Source of the DNA: Leptospiraceae bacterium | GTDB taxonomy: Bacteria; Spirochaetota; Leptospiria; Leptospirales; Leptonemataceae | Assembly: GCA_026005135.1 (NCBI GenBank) | Contig: BPKM01000002.1 | Location: 62,001 to 126,000 of the forward strand | DNA: 64,000 nt | Reading direction: 5' to 3' | Shown here: in pieces, positions 1 to 8,606 of the stretch | Position numbering within the stretch: the stretch's first letter is position 1 | How the letters are laid out: each line of letters begins with the position of its first letter | The notes under the pieces: model-generated | Told to the model about the DNA's origin: nothing | Databases searched by the model: none | Seen by the model: only the letters and a program-made list of their open reading frames with translations | Made by a program: the position numbers and the translations under genes

Positions 1-981
1 TCCTTCTTCTACATTCATACGATAATCAGATAGAGTAGTTACAGTTTGATCATGAAAATCACGTGATTCTAAAATAAATAAATTTTCATGTGCATTTTCT
101 ATATCTCCTCCCAGTATACCAAGACAGGCATAAGCAATTCGAATGTAATATTCATCTTTTAATAAATTTTCTTTTAGTACAATTTGTAATGCATTTTCTG
201 CATGATACAATGCTTTATTATAATTTTTTTTATAAAAATAAAAACCCATAAGTAATTTATGGAAAATATATCGTATTTCTAAGGTTGTTATAGTTTTTAA
301 ATGTTCTTCTAATTGTAAAATTAGATTATCTTCAAAAATTTTTCTTCGATAGCTTTCAATTCCTAAGAATAATAAACCAAGAGTATGATCAGGTTTTAAT
401 TGTACAACTTTTTTAAACATTTCTATTGCTTCTTTTTTATTTTGTACAGAATTAACAATCCCTTTTGCCAACAAAAACTCTATTTTATCGGGATAAAGAG
501 CAATCAATCTACCAAAATATTGATCCGCTTTTTCGAACATTTCCTGTCCCGCATAAATAAAAGCAAGTCTTGTAAGAGCTTCTACATTATTTTTATTATA
601 TCTTAATGCTTCTTCGTATAATTTTACACATTCTGAATAATACTCTCTTTTATAATTATAATCTGCAATTTTATTTATAATCTCATAGAAAGGAAGCTGT
701 GGTACTGTTTTTTTTAATTTGTATAATTCTTTTAAATGATTAATATAGTTATCCTCATCACCTTCTTTTTTATATATTAAAGCCATTGCATAATGATATT
801 TTGGATTTTGAGGATCTTTTTCCAAGCGACTACGAATTAAAGCTCTTGCATCAAGAAAATTACCTTCATCTGCTAATTCTAATGCTCTTTCTATAACATC
901 TTTTCGTGTACTAAAAAAATAAAATAAACCAGCAAACAAAATAAAACCTACAATAAGAAGACTTAAAACTATTACATTCAT
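1..981 (-). CDS. TPR-repeat membrane-anchored protein (partial, C-terminus beyond window)
   Basis: An open frame of 327 codons runs from an ATG at 981 off the left edge without a stop. Residues 4-23 form one hydrophobic segment, so the protein is probably anchored in the inner membrane with the rest in one soluble domain. The remainder is helical with TPR-like spacing, for example the pairs around residues 34-60, 110-150 and 155-190 (ALELADEGNFLDARAL and VKLYEEALRYNKNNVEAL). TPR domains mediate protein-protein contacts, and no specific partner can be named. Its ATG overlaps the TGA of the upstream nucleoside phosphorylase-like gene (ATGA), so the two are translationally coupled at the end of the coaC-coaB operon. 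The missing C-terminus could hold another domain. Confidence 0.8.
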   Translation of the reverse strand, partial: MNVIVLSLLIVGFILFAGLFYFFSTRKDVIERALELADEGNFLDARALIRSRLEKDPQNPKYHYAMALIYKKEGDEDNYINHLKELYKLKKTVPQLPFYEIINKIADYNYKREYYSECVKLYEEALRYNKNNVEALTRLAFIYAGQEMFEKADQYFGRLIALYPDKIEFLLAKGIVNSVQNKKEAIEMFKKVVQLKPDHTLGLLFLGIESYRRKIFEDNLILQLEEHLKTITTLEIRYIFHKLLMGFYFYKKNYNKALYHAENALQIVLKENLLKDEYYIRIAYACLGILGGDIENAHENLFILESRDFHDQTVTTLSDYRMNVEEG

Positions 982-1739
982 AAAATATTTACTTCTTCGT
1001 GAGGAATAAAAATACTTCCTACATTATTAGGAACACCATTATATAAATATATTTTATTTACTACATCAAGAGTATGTTCTGCCAGTGAATTTAAAGCAAT
1101 TTTTTTTAATTTTAATAAAGTATATAGTCCTTTTATTCCAGCTGGAAATCGAATTGCTGTTAAAAATTTTTCTAATAATGTTTTTTGATTCCACTTTCGG
1201 ATTAAATATTCATATTCAAATAAATATGCATTTTCTGGTCTATCTCCAGCAATTTTAATAAATACAATATAACTTTCTTTTTTAAAAATTTCGTAAGAAC
1301 CTACAAGTTCAATAAGATGAGCCGCTTCCATATCGCATACATGTGCATTTGTTTCGTATTTTAAGTCCAATTTTTCAACAGGATCAAAGATTGGTTTATC
1401 TACTGTAACAAGGGTATATCTACCTGGACCACCAGCAAATTGTATTAAATTACTATATTTAATCACAGTATCAATTTTAACCCTATCTCCTACCTGTATA
1501 TGATTTCTTTCGTCTAAAACACCAACAAGACCTGCATTAATAATTACATCTGGTAATAAATTTTCTAATATTTTTTTTACTTTTCTTTTTTCCTGTAAAC
1601 CAGGACCTGTTGTTGCAGCATAAAATGTAGGATATTTTGTAGAATGATAAACTCGAATATCCTTCTCAAACTTAAATGGATGCCTATCTAAAATCGGTTG
1701 TAATTCTTCTTTTATACCTGTTAATAATAATAGAATCAT
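978..1739 (-). CDS. Nucleoside phosphorylase-superfamily protein
   Basis: A 253-residue protein of the MTA/SAH nucleosidase, futalosine hydrolase and purine phosphorylase fold. The motif CDMEAAHL at about residues 135-142 matches the family M-E-A signature that binds the ribose. INAGLVGVL near 67-75 matches the conserved glycine loop. The N-terminal MILLLLTGIKEEL strand and E11/E12 fit the usual first beta strand. The exact substrate cannot be read from the sequence; MTA/SAH nucleosidase or a related N-ribosyl hydrolase is possible. It starts by overlapping the coaB stop (ATGA) and ends by overlapping the next TPR gene, so it belongs to a tight coaC-coaB-this-TPR operon. Confidence 0.7.
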   Translation of the reverse strand: MILLLLTGIKEELQPILDRHPFKFEKDIRVYHSTKYPTFYAATTGPGLQEKRKVKKILENLLPDVIINAGLVGVLDERNHIQVGDRVKIDTVIKYSNLIQFAGGPGRYTLVTVDKPIFDPVEKLDLKYETNAHVCDMEAAHLIELVGSYEIFKKESYIVFIKIAGDRPENAYLFEYEYLIRKWNQKTLLEKFLTAIRFPAGIKGLYTLLKLKKIALNSLAEHTLDVVNKIYLYNGVPNNVGSIFIPHEEVNIL

Positions 1740-2434
1740 ATCCTATCAAAAACTTCGGCAATTCTCTGGTTTAAGTATTCTATTATTTTATCACATAAGA
1801 TCTCTTTTGGATAAGGACCAATCTTTTTTTCCTGATTCCATTTATCATAGATAACAATCGTATTTTCTATATTTCCAAAACCCGATTGATTTTTAAATAC
1901 TTGATTTGCACAAATAAAATGAGCATTTTTTTTATTTAATTTTTCTAAAGCATATTCCCTTACATGATTTGTCTCTGCTGCAAATCCAATTAAAATGAGT
2001 TTATTATATAATGATATTTTTTGGGTACCAACCGTTTTTAAAATATCAATTGTTGGCATTAAATGTAAGACTTTTTCCTCTTCTTGTTTTTTTAATTTGA
2101 TATTTGAAGTTAATTTAGGGGTATAATCAGCTGGTGCTGCCGCCATTATAAGAATTGTATAATCTTCTAATTCATTAAAAACTGCTTCTGCCATAGAATT
2201 TGTTGTATCAACAGAAATATTTTTTGCTTTTTCTACATTTTTATATTCTTTTTCTGCATAACCAGCTATATATACAACTTCTCGATAATAATTTAATCCT
2301 TTTTTTGCTAAAAAATAACCTGTTTTTCCAGAAGAAGGATTAGAAATAAATCTTACAGGATCGATCCATTCTCTCGTAGGACCAGAAGTAACAATCAATT
2401 TAAAATAATGTGGATTATAATGATTTACTTTCAT
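1736..2434 (-). CDS. coaB: Phosphopantothenoylcysteine synthetase (CoaB domain as a separate protein)
   Basis: A cytoplasmic coenzyme A pathway enzyme joining 4-phosphopantothenate to cysteine. The N-terminal TSGPTREWIDPVRFISNPSSG (residues about 14-34) is the hallmark of the CoaB nucleotide-binding loop. AAAPADY near 98-104 and FICANQVF with the following GFGN near 178-192 match the conserved phosphopantothenate-binding region. At 232 residues it covers only the CoaB half of the usual fused CoaBC. The CoaC half lies directly upstream with a 2-base gap, and the stop overlaps the next gene start. Function is confident; the split arrangement is the notable point. Confidence 0.92.
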   Translation of the reverse strand: MKVNHYNPHYFKLIVTSGPTREWIDPVRFISNPSSGKTGYFLAKKGLNYYREVVYIAGYAEKEYKNVEKAKNISVDTTNSMAEAVFNELEDYTILIMAAAPADYTPKLTSNIKLKKQEEEKVLHLMPTIDILKTVGTQKISLYNKLILIGFAAETNHVREYALEKLNKKNAHFICANQVFKNQSGFGNIENTIVIYDKWNQEKKIGPYPKEILCDKIIEYLNQRIAEVFDRI

Positions 2435-2436
2435 TT

Positions 2437-2970
2437 TTATACATTTTTATAATGATATTCTAAAATTATTTTTTCTATTTCGCTAATATCTGCCATTTTA
2501 CCAGGACCAATATCTCCACAAATAACTTCTCCCATCATTGGATCAATAATAATAACACCATCATCTTTTAATATTTTTAAATTTCTTTGTACAGCTTTAG
2601 AATTATACATATTTGGATTCATTGCAGGTGCAATAATAACTGGACAATTCATTGCAAGATAAGCACTCGTAACAGCATCATCTGCAATTCCATTTGCCAT
2701 TTTTCCAATAATATTTGCAGTAGCTGGAACAACTGCAAAAACAGATGCCTCATTTTTTACATCAATATGAATCATACCCTGATCCCATTCATTTACAATA
2801 ACAGATTTATTTGTTAAAGCAGAAAAAGTTACAGGTCCTATAAAACGTGTTGCATTTTCTGTCATCATAACTCGAACTGGTATCCCTTTTTTTACTATAT
2901 TTCGAACAAGTTCACAAGTTTTATAAGCTGCTATACTACCACTAACAGCAATTATTGGATATTTTTTCAT
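2437..2970 (-). CDS. coaC: Phosphopantothenoylcysteine decarboxylase (CoaC domain as a separate protein)
   Basis: An FMN-dependent decarboxylase of coenzyme A synthesis (HFCD flavoprotein family). VSGSIAAYK at residues 9-17 is the FMN-binding start. [19 protein letters not shown] near 80-98 and the APAMNPNMY motif near 113-121 carry the family substrate loop. [11 protein letters not shown] near 151-161 contains the conserved catalytic cysteine region. Its 177 residues equal the CoaC half of the normal fused enzyme. It is first in an operon with coaB, a nucleoside phosphorylase-like gene and a TPR gene. Confidence 0.92.
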   Translation of the reverse strand: MKKYPIIAVSGSIAAYKTCELVRNIVKKGIPVRVMMTENATRFIGPVTFSALTNKSVIVNEWDQGMIHIDVKNEASVFAVVPATANIIGKMANGIADDAVTSAYLAMNCPVIIAPAMNPNMYNSKAVQRNLKILKDDGVIIIDPMMGEVICGDIGPGKMADISEIEKIILEYHYKNV

Positions 2971-3269
2971 ATTTTAATTCAAATTCTTTTTTATAATTTA
3001 TATTATCCAGTTATTTTTTATAAATCTTAAAAAGAAAAAAATTATCAAACTAAAAAAATTATAGTAGTATAATAGATCCTATAGAAATAGCTTAGATTTA
3101 TGATAAGTTTCTTAAATAAAATAAATCCCAAAAAACAGGTATTTTAAAAATTATAACAATTTAATATATTTTTACGAATTAAACTTTTTTTAAAATACAA
3201 ATCCAGTATTTTTTGAAATAAAATCTATTTTTATTTAAGAGAGATAGGAAATTTATTATTAATAAAACT
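2971..3269. other. AT-rich intergenic stretch upstream of coaC
   Basis: About 300 bases of very AT-rich sequence. It must contain the promoter of the leftward coaC operon near its left end. I see no RNA gene, repeat or convincing coding frame. Confidence 0.5.
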
Positions 3270-3458
3270 CTATTTTTTATATATAAAGATTTTATGCAAT
3301 TCTTCTAAAACGAAATCATAATACTCTTGAATATATAAAATATTTTTAAATTTTTCATTAAAATCAATTAATTGTAAATTTACTTCATTCATTTTATTTA
3401 CTATATATTTGATATTTATTATAATTATTTTCATTCTTTTTCGTATTAGAAAAAACAT
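3270..3458 (-). CDS. Small hypothetical protein (62 aa), second of a micro-operon
   Basis: A 62-residue lysine- and isoleucine-rich frame with a hydrophobic start and a C-terminal helix containing ILYIQEYYDFVLEELHKIF. A purine-rich AAGAAG lies just before the ATG. It follows a 53-residue frame 24 bases upstream on the same strand, which also has a ribosome-binding site. I recognise no family. It could be a chance frame in AT-rich DNA, but the consecutive small frames with Shine-Dalgarno-like sites favour a real pair. Confidence 0.35.
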   Translation of the reverse strand: MFFLIRKRMKIIIINIKYIVNKMNEVNLQLIDFNEKFKNILYIQEYYDFVLEELHKIFIYKK

Positions 3459-3482
3459 TTCTTCTTGTTAGTATATGAACCT

Positions 3483-3644
3483 TTAATTACCTAATAAAAA
3501 ACCTTTCTCTAAAATTATACATATTAAATATTGATCTTTTTCTTGTATGCTTTTACTTTTATTTAAATGATTTATCTTATCTTCTATTTTTTCTATTAAA
3601 TTTAATATTTCCTTATGTTGTCTTAAAATTCTTTGGATTATCAT
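3483..3644 (-). CDS. Small hypothetical protein (53 aa), first of a micro-operon
   Basis: This frame was found by reading the minus strand; it is short but has a good ribosome-binding site (AGGAAG six bases before the ATG). The product is helical and charged: it starts MIIQRILRQHKEILNLIEKI and ends EKGFLLGN. Heptad-like spacing of I/L suggests a short coiled coil. It lies just upstream of a 62-residue frame on the same strand. No family is recognised, and function is unknown. Confidence 0.35.
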   Translation of the reverse strand: MIIQRILRQHKEILNLIEKIEDKINHLNKSKSIQEKDQYLICIILEKGFLLGN

Positions 3645-3799
3645 TCTTTTCTTCCTATATCATTATTCAAGATATAATATACTTAAATCTTTAATGATGA
3701 CCAATATTTTTAAACTATTATATAAAATTTTTTTTTTATAATTGTAATATTGTTTTTTATTGATTTGCAAACATAGATATAGATTTATTTTTGTATGAT

Positions 3800-4915
3800 A
3801 TGAAATATACTTTATTTTATTTATTATTACTATTTACTGTTATTGTTTCTTGTAATAAAAGAGAACAAAATCAAATTCTTTTTAAAGGAGAAAAGCATTT
3901 TAAAACTATTAAACAACTTACTTATGGTGGAAATAATGCAGAAGGTTATTTTAGTTTTGATGATAGTTTAATTACTTTTCAAAGTGATTGGGAAGATTTA
4001 CAAAAAAAATTTCATATTCATAAAAACAAATACTGCGATCAAATATTTACAATTGATATACATAAACTTGATTTCAATTACAATAATCAAGATTTTACAT
4101 TTCAACTTGTTTCTACTGGTAAAGGTAGAACAACATGCTCTTTCTTTTTAAATCCTCACCAAATTATTTTTGCTTCTACACACGAAATAATGGAAGAATG
4201 TCCAGAATCTATTCGTTTTTATAATAATCATTATGTATGGCAGTTATTTAATTATGATATTTACATAGCCAATGTTGATGGAAGTAATTTAAAAAAACTA
4301 ATTTCTAATCCAGGTTATGATGCAGAAGCAATTGTATCTCCCGATGGCAAATATTTAATTTATACATCTGATAAAAGTGGTGATTTAGAATTATGGAGAT
4401 ATGATTTAACTACTGGTAAAGAAATACAATTAACAAATGAATTGGGATATGATGGTGGTGCATTTTTTTCACGAGATTCAAAAAAAATTGTATGGCGTGC
4501 AAGTAGACCTAAAACAAAAGAAGAAATCAAACTTTACAAAGATTTATTAAAAAAAGGGTTTGTACAACCAACTTCTTTAAATATCTATATAATGGATATA
4601 GATGGTAGAAATAAAAAACAAATAACATTTTTACCTGGTGCTAATTGGTCTCCTTTTTTCCATCCAGATGGAAATAAAATTATTTTTTCCAGTAACCATC
4701 ATTCCCTGCATAAGGGAGGAAGAATATTTAATCTATTTATGATTAATATTGATGGTACGAATTTAGAGCAAATTACATTTGGAGAAGAATTTGAATCATT
4801 TCCTTTTTTTTCTTATCAAAAACATAACGGCTATCATTGGTTTCTTTTTTCGAGTAATAGAAATAATAAAAAGCTTCACGAAACAAATTTATTTATTGCA
4901 GAATGGATTGATTAA
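3800..4915 (+). CDS. TolB-like PD40 beta-propeller lipoprotein
   Basis: A 371-residue exported lipoprotein. The start at 3800 is preferred over the ATG three codons earlier because it begins directly with a basic residue and a signal peptide. The signal ends in the lipobox TVIVSC (Cys 18). The body contains WD40-like/PD40 blades: AEAIVSPDGKYLIYTSD, GAFFSRDSKKIVWRA and NWSPFFHPDGNKIIFSSN, each with the S-P/R-D-G-K-I-F pattern of TolB propellers. The likely place is the periplasm or outer membrane inner face, in a binding or scaffold role. It is not the tolB of a Tol-Pal operon, because no neighbours support that. It converges with the thioredoxin-like gene, overlapping it by four bases. Confidence 0.75.
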   Translation: MKYTLFYLLLLFTVIVSCNKREQNQILFKGEKHFKTIKQLTYGGNNAEGYFSFDDSLITFQSDWEDLQKKFHIHKNKYCDQIFTIDIHKLDFNYNNQDFTFQLVSTGKGRTTCSFFLNPHQIIFASTHEIMEECPESIRFYNNHYVWQLFNYDIYIANVDGSNLKKLISNPGYDAEAIVSPDGKYLIYTSDKSGDLELWRYDLTTGKEIQLTNELGYDGGAFFSRDSKKIVWRASRPKTKEEIKLYKDLLKKGFVQPTSLNIYIMDIDGRNKKQITFLPGANWSPFFHPDGNKIIFSSNHHSLHKGGRIFNLFMINIDGTNLEQITFGEEFESFPFFSYQKHNGYHWFLFSSNRNNKKLHETNLFIAEWID

Positions 4916-5706
4916 AATAATAAACGTGATAGTTTTTTTCTATATTCATTTGACAAGGAATGATTTTGTCCTAATATATTAAAACATGCAATTAAATGAT
5001 CTTTTAATTCTTGCTTTCTGTCTAAATTATTCTCAATCAATTGATAAAAATATTCCAGAACATCTTTTTGTTTAGATGCATCAAATAGATCTAAAAATTT
5101 TTGTAAATAATTCCAGAGATTTTCATTAAATTCATATTTTTTTATATATTCCAGTAAAGATATTGCAGATGTGCTATATTCTGTTTTTTGTTCTATTAAA
5201 AAATTTAAAATTTGTTTTATTTTATTTATCTCTTTTTCCTCTATATAAAGAACTAAATTTTTCCATAAAAGATAATTAATTTCTACATCCTGAATTTTAT
5301 CCTGCAAAACTTTTTCTATTGCTTTTTTTATGTCATCAAAATTGTTGGATTTCAATTGTTGAATAATTTTATCCTTTTCTGGATTTGGTAAATGCCTTTC
5401 TAAAAATTTTCGTATTTGATGCTCTGGTATTGCACCAGTAAAACTATCCACCACTTTACCATTTTTAAATAATACACAATGAGGAATTCCACTAACATTA
5501 AATTGTAAAGCAAGTTCTGGTTCTAAATCTGTATTAACCTTAACAAGTTTCCATCTTCCTTGATATTCATTTTCCAATCTTTCCAATATAGGACTTAACA
5601 TTCTACAGGGACCACACCATTCTGCCCAAAAGTCTACTAATACTGGAACTTTAAAAGATTCTTCAACAACTTCTTTTTGAAAATCCTGTGCTGTTAAAGA
5701 TTTCAT
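4912..5706 (-). CDS. Thioredoxin-domain protein with helical C-terminal extension (CnoX/YbbN-like)
   Basis: Residues 1-110 form a complete thioredoxin fold with the redox motif WCGPC at 30-34 and the conserved cis-proline segment SGIPHCVLF. Residues 115-264 are all-helical and TPR-like, without further motifs. This layout resembles CnoX/YbbN, a cytoplasmic thioredoxin-fold co-chaperone, but here the CXXC pair is intact so it may also act as a reductase. There is no signal peptide. It is a single gene convergent with the PD40 lipoprotein gene. The cassette inserted at 5832 lies upstream of its start, 125 bases from the ATG, and may have separated it from earlier neighbours. Confidence 0.8.
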   Translation of the reverse strand: MKSLTAQDFQKEVVEESFKVPVLVDFWAEWCGPCRMLSPILERLENEYQGRWKLVKVNTDLEPELALQFNVSGIPHCVLFKNGKVVDSFTGAIPEHQIRKFLERHLPNPEKDKIIQQLKSNNFDDIKKAIEKVLQDKIQDVEINYLLWKNLVLYIEEKEINKIKQILNFLIEQKTEYSTSAISLLEYIKKYEFNENLWNYLQKFLDLFDASKQKDVLEYFYQLIENNLDRKQELKDHLIACFNILGQNHSLSNEYRKKLSRLLF

Positions 5707-5831
5707 ATACTCATATAAGGTATATTAGATAAATTCGTCAACAAAAATATATATTTTTCTTTTTCGTATTGTATTGTTTTATAATTTTTTTTATAATATT
5801 TTTATATTATTATTAATATTTTAAAATAATT

Positions 5832-6520
5832 GTAAGCGATCAATTTATATTTTCATAAATTATTTTAAGCACATAATATTTCAACATCTTCTTCTACCAG
5901 TTCCCTTGCCCTATAAAATCGATGCTCTATCCTGATTTCTGTAATACTTGTTACAAATTCACTGCCAATTTCCCTTAACGGAACCCTCAATAGAGATACC
6001 TTATCATCAAACCTTCTATAACATTCCCATTCTATTAGTAACCTTATTATATGACTTATACTATAACCCGTCATCTCGGAGATGTCCTTTAATAACTGAT
6101 GAATATTCTGACTTACTCTTATAGAATAGTGTTCATAATCATTACATACTATCTGATAAATTTTTTTACTGGTTTTCTTTTGATTTGCTAATTTTTTTAG
6201 TCTTTCTATGTATTTAGAAATTAAAAACAAAAACATATCTGAATAGCTGGAATGATGATTTCTTAAATCCTGTAAATCTTCTTTATAGGGTAAATAAATC
6301 ATAAAGTGTAAAATAGTCGTATTGGTTGATTCTTCTAGTTCTTCGTTAGGACTTTGTATATTCTTTCTAATATAAGTAGCCATCAATAATTATAGTCTAA
6401 TTTTTATTAAAAATCTTACTAAAAAAATATAAGAAAATCAAATTTTTTTATTATAAAATAACAATTTAGAAGCAAAGTAAATAAGAACTATAAATTATAC
6501 GTCGTTCTTTGAGTGCTTAC
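5832..6520 (-). mobile_element. 689-bp cassette with IS66-like ends carrying a DUF1564-like gene (copy 1)
   Basis: The element begins GTAAGCGATCAA and ends TTGAGTGCTTAC, an imperfect terminal inverted repeat. The right end, read inward, is GTAAGCACTCAAAGAAC. This matches the left end of the full IS66 element at 27070 (GTAAGCGCTCAAAGAAC) at all but one base. The 8 bases on each side are identical: AAATAATT at 5824-5831 and 6521-6528. Eight-base duplications are the rule for IS66. The only gene inside encodes a DUF1564-like protein; there is no transposase. A second copy, about 93% identical in its protein, lies at 31900-32587 in the opposite orientation. It is best read as a non-autonomous cassette moved in trans by an IS66 transposase. 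Confidence 0.85.
5865..6383 (-). CDS. DUF1564-like putative DNA-binding protein (cassette copy 1)
   Basis: A 172-residue protein; the ATG at 6383 is preferred over an in-frame TTG one codon earlier. It has an N-terminal beta segment (TTILHFMIYLPY), a basic helix with LKKLANQKKTSKK, then a helix-rich core HYSIRVSQNIHQLLKD followed by MTGYSISHIIRLLIEWE. The Y-S-I-S-H-I-I-R-L-L segment resembles a ribbon-helix-helix or helix-turn-helix DNA-binding core. From memory it resembles the DUF1564 family, abundant in Leptospira. The partner copy at 32036 differs at only about a dozen positions, mostly conservative, which suggests it is still under selection. It is the sole gene of the mobile cassette; role unknown, possibly a regulator. 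Confidence 0.65.
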   Translation of the reverse strand: MATYIRKNIQSPNEELEESTNTTILHFMIYLPYKEDLQDLRNHHSSYSDMFLFLISKYIERLKKLANQKKTSKKIYQIVCNDYEHYSIRVSQNIHQLLKDISEMTGYSISHIIRLLIEWECYRRFDDKVSLLRVPLREIGSEFVTSITEIRIEHRFYRARELVEEDVEILCA

Positions 6521-6620
6521 AAATAATTTATCAGAAATTGTATGAATTTTTATGTAATATAATCAAATCCATTATAATTAAAAAAGTTTTAATATATAAA
6601 TTCATTATATTTTACGATAA

Positions 6621-7316
6621 TTGATAAAGGAGATGGAAAATATACTATCTTTTTTGCGAATAAGATGGGAAGCTATATTAATATATTGGCTTACATTTTT
6701 TATAATTTACTCATTGGAATTCTTTTTTCCAGAAAATCAGATTTTGTTTATTGAAAAGGAATTTATTTTGCATTTTATTGTTATAAATGTATTTTCTTTT
6801 CTTCTTAGCTGTTTATTAGAATTTTTTTATTTTTTTTCAAAAGTTATTTCGGGACTCTTGCTTAGACTAAAAAACTTATGGAAATATTCTATTCCTTCTA
6901 TATTGATATTCAGTTTATTTATTTTCCCTTTGTTTGATTTAACAGAATTAAAATTTGCTATTTACCATTTAGAAGGTTTAAAAGGAAATATATATATTAC
7001 TCTTTTTGGTATTATTATTATCATTTCTATAATTTTGATTTTAATTTTTCCCATTTTTTATGGATTAAATGGAGGTTTTATTGTTATTGCCTGTTTTTTT
7101 TCTTATTTTTTAAATAAAGTTTTATTATACCAATATTTTTCCAATTATTCTTTCTGGCATTTCCTCGTATTTTATTATTTATTTGTATATTTATTTTATT
7201 TTTTTTTACAGATAAGAAGGCGATGGGGTATAAGTTTATATTATGAACATTACTATTATCCTAAATGGTTTATTCTTTCTTTTTTATTTATATCTGAGTT
7301 TATTAATTTATTTTAA
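6621..7316 (+). CDS. Polytopic membrane protein, unknown function
   Basis: A 231-residue, almost entirely hydrophobic protein with about five or six transmembrane helices (around residues 17-35, 50-70, 85-105, 122-150, 153-175 and 180-200). The charged end RRRWGISLYYEHYYYP precedes the last segment. The start is uncertain: the frame can begin with TTG at 6621 or ATG at 6633, but the GGAG before that ATG is immediately adjacent to it. Its 3' end overlaps the next gene by up to 74 bases, suggesting coupling. It may be the membrane half of a split lipoteichoic-acid-synthase-like or sulfatase-like pair. I recognise no family firmly. Confidence 0.6.
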   Translation: MIKEMENILSFLRIRWEAILIYWLTFFIIYSLEFFFPENQILFIEKEFILHFIVINVFSFLLSCLLEFFYFFSKVISGLLLRLKNLWKYSIPSILIFSLFIFPLFDLTELKFAIYHLEGLKGNIYITLFGIIIIISIILILIFPIFYGLNGGFIVIACFFSYFLNKVLLYQYFSNYSFWHFLVFYYLFVYLFYFFLQIRRRWGISLYYEHYYYPKWFILSFLFISEFINLF

Positions 7317-8604
7317 ATTTAAAATGAATGATCAGCTTGTATATTTTATTATTTTCTCTATTATTTTATCTCTTTGTATAATTGATCTTATTATATGTAT
7401 TTTAATTAATTTAGAAGAAAAGAAACAAAAAAGAATTCTTGTTCTACCTTATTTTATATTTTTTATAATATTGATTATAAATCTAATTTTATCTTTCATT
7501 TTATATTTTAATTTTACAATATCTTCATTAGTTATAAATCAGACAAAAAATCTTACTTCAATTTATTTAATAGAAACATTACATTTTTTCAGCGATTCAG
7601 ATAAAGATGGTGAAAATATCCTATGGGGAAATGATCCAGATAATCATAATTTACACATTCGGAGCGAAGGAAAATATTCTGATAACTATAATGTCAATCT
7701 GTTAAATTCCAATCTTAATAATATGGATTATTACATTATTACTTTATTTTTTAATGAAGGGAAATATAATCCACAAATACATCGTATTGCTCCTTCCAAT
7801 AAAACACCTATCATTTTATTTTCCCTATTTAATAATATTTCTACTTATGAATTTTATTTATATAATGCATCATTATTTAAAAAAAATTTACAGAGTATTT
7901 TTTCTATTTTATCTCAGAATTATTATAGAACTATCTGTTCTGGTTATGACGCAAATCAGAATTATTATACAACAAAAGCATTAATTCGAATAGATAGAGG
8001 ATGCGAAATTTTTTTACCTTATCACATAGAAAATCAGATTAATCCTATAGAAAATTTTTTATCCTTTTTAGATTATACCCAAAAACAATATAAAAATTAT
8101 AGCGAAAGTAAAAATGTAATTTGGATTCATTATGATTTCACTAAAGATGTTCAAATTGATAAAAACAAGATTTTATCTTTAATTGAAAACAAAATTCCAT
8201 TCCCATCTAATATGATAAAAAATAACAGATATATTATATTAATTTTTTATTTAAATCCCATTCCACATTACGAAGTATTAACAAATATAGAAAATACTGC
8301 TCCATTAACAAATAAAAAATTTTCAAATTATGGAATTTTATTTAGAATCATTTATTATTCAGAATTAAGATCTTTACATAAAGAAGAATTAAAAATCTTA
8401 CAAGACCTTTTTTTTATAAAAGAATATGAATTTTCAAAAAACAAAAATCTCAATCATTACAATTTTATAGAACCAGATGATTATTACTGGAAAGAATTAA
8501 TACATTTATTAGAAAAGCCTGTTATTCCGCCTATATCTATTTTAGAAAAAAATAAAGAAATCCAAATTTATGACGGAAGAACAGGCAATTTTATAGAACC
8601 TTAA
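7243..8604 (+). CDS. Membrane-anchored protein, possibly a degenerate sulfatase-like protein
   Basis: A 453-residue protein with three N-terminal transmembrane helices (about 5-25, 30-58 and 68-90) and an extracytoplasmic domain of about 340 residues. The segment DSDKDGENILWGNDPDN near 119-135 looks like the calcium-binding D-x-D-x-D-G insertion seen in some bacterial sulfatases. VIWIHYDF near 287-294 resembles the F-x-H-Y-x-D strand of the alkaline phosphatase superfamily. No complete metal-binding set is visible, so activity is doubtful. An alternative start at 7324 would remove the overlap with the previous gene but also the first helix. The function is not established. Confidence 0.55.
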   Translation: MNITIILNGLFFLFYLYLSLLIYFKFKMNDQLVYFIIFSIILSLCIIDLIICILINLEEKKQKRILVLPYFIFFIILIINLILSFILYFNFTISSLVINQTKNLTSIYLIETLHFFSDSDKDGENILWGNDPDNHNLHIRSEGKYSDNYNVNLLNSNLNNMDYYIITLFFNEGKYNPQIHRIAPSNKTPIILFSLFNNISTYEFYLYNASLFKKNLQSIFSILSQNYYRTICSGYDANQNYYTTKALIRIDRGCEIFLPYHIENQINPIENFLSFLDYTQKQYKNYSESKNVIWIHYDFTKDVQIDKNKILSLIENKIPFPSNMIKNNRYIILIFYLNPIPHYEVLTNIENTAPLTNKKFSNYGILFRIIYYSELRSLHKEELKILQDLFFIKEYEFSKNKNLNHYNFIEPDDYYWKELIHLLEKPVIPPISILEKNKEIQIYDGRTGNFIEP

Positions 8605-8606
8605 TA

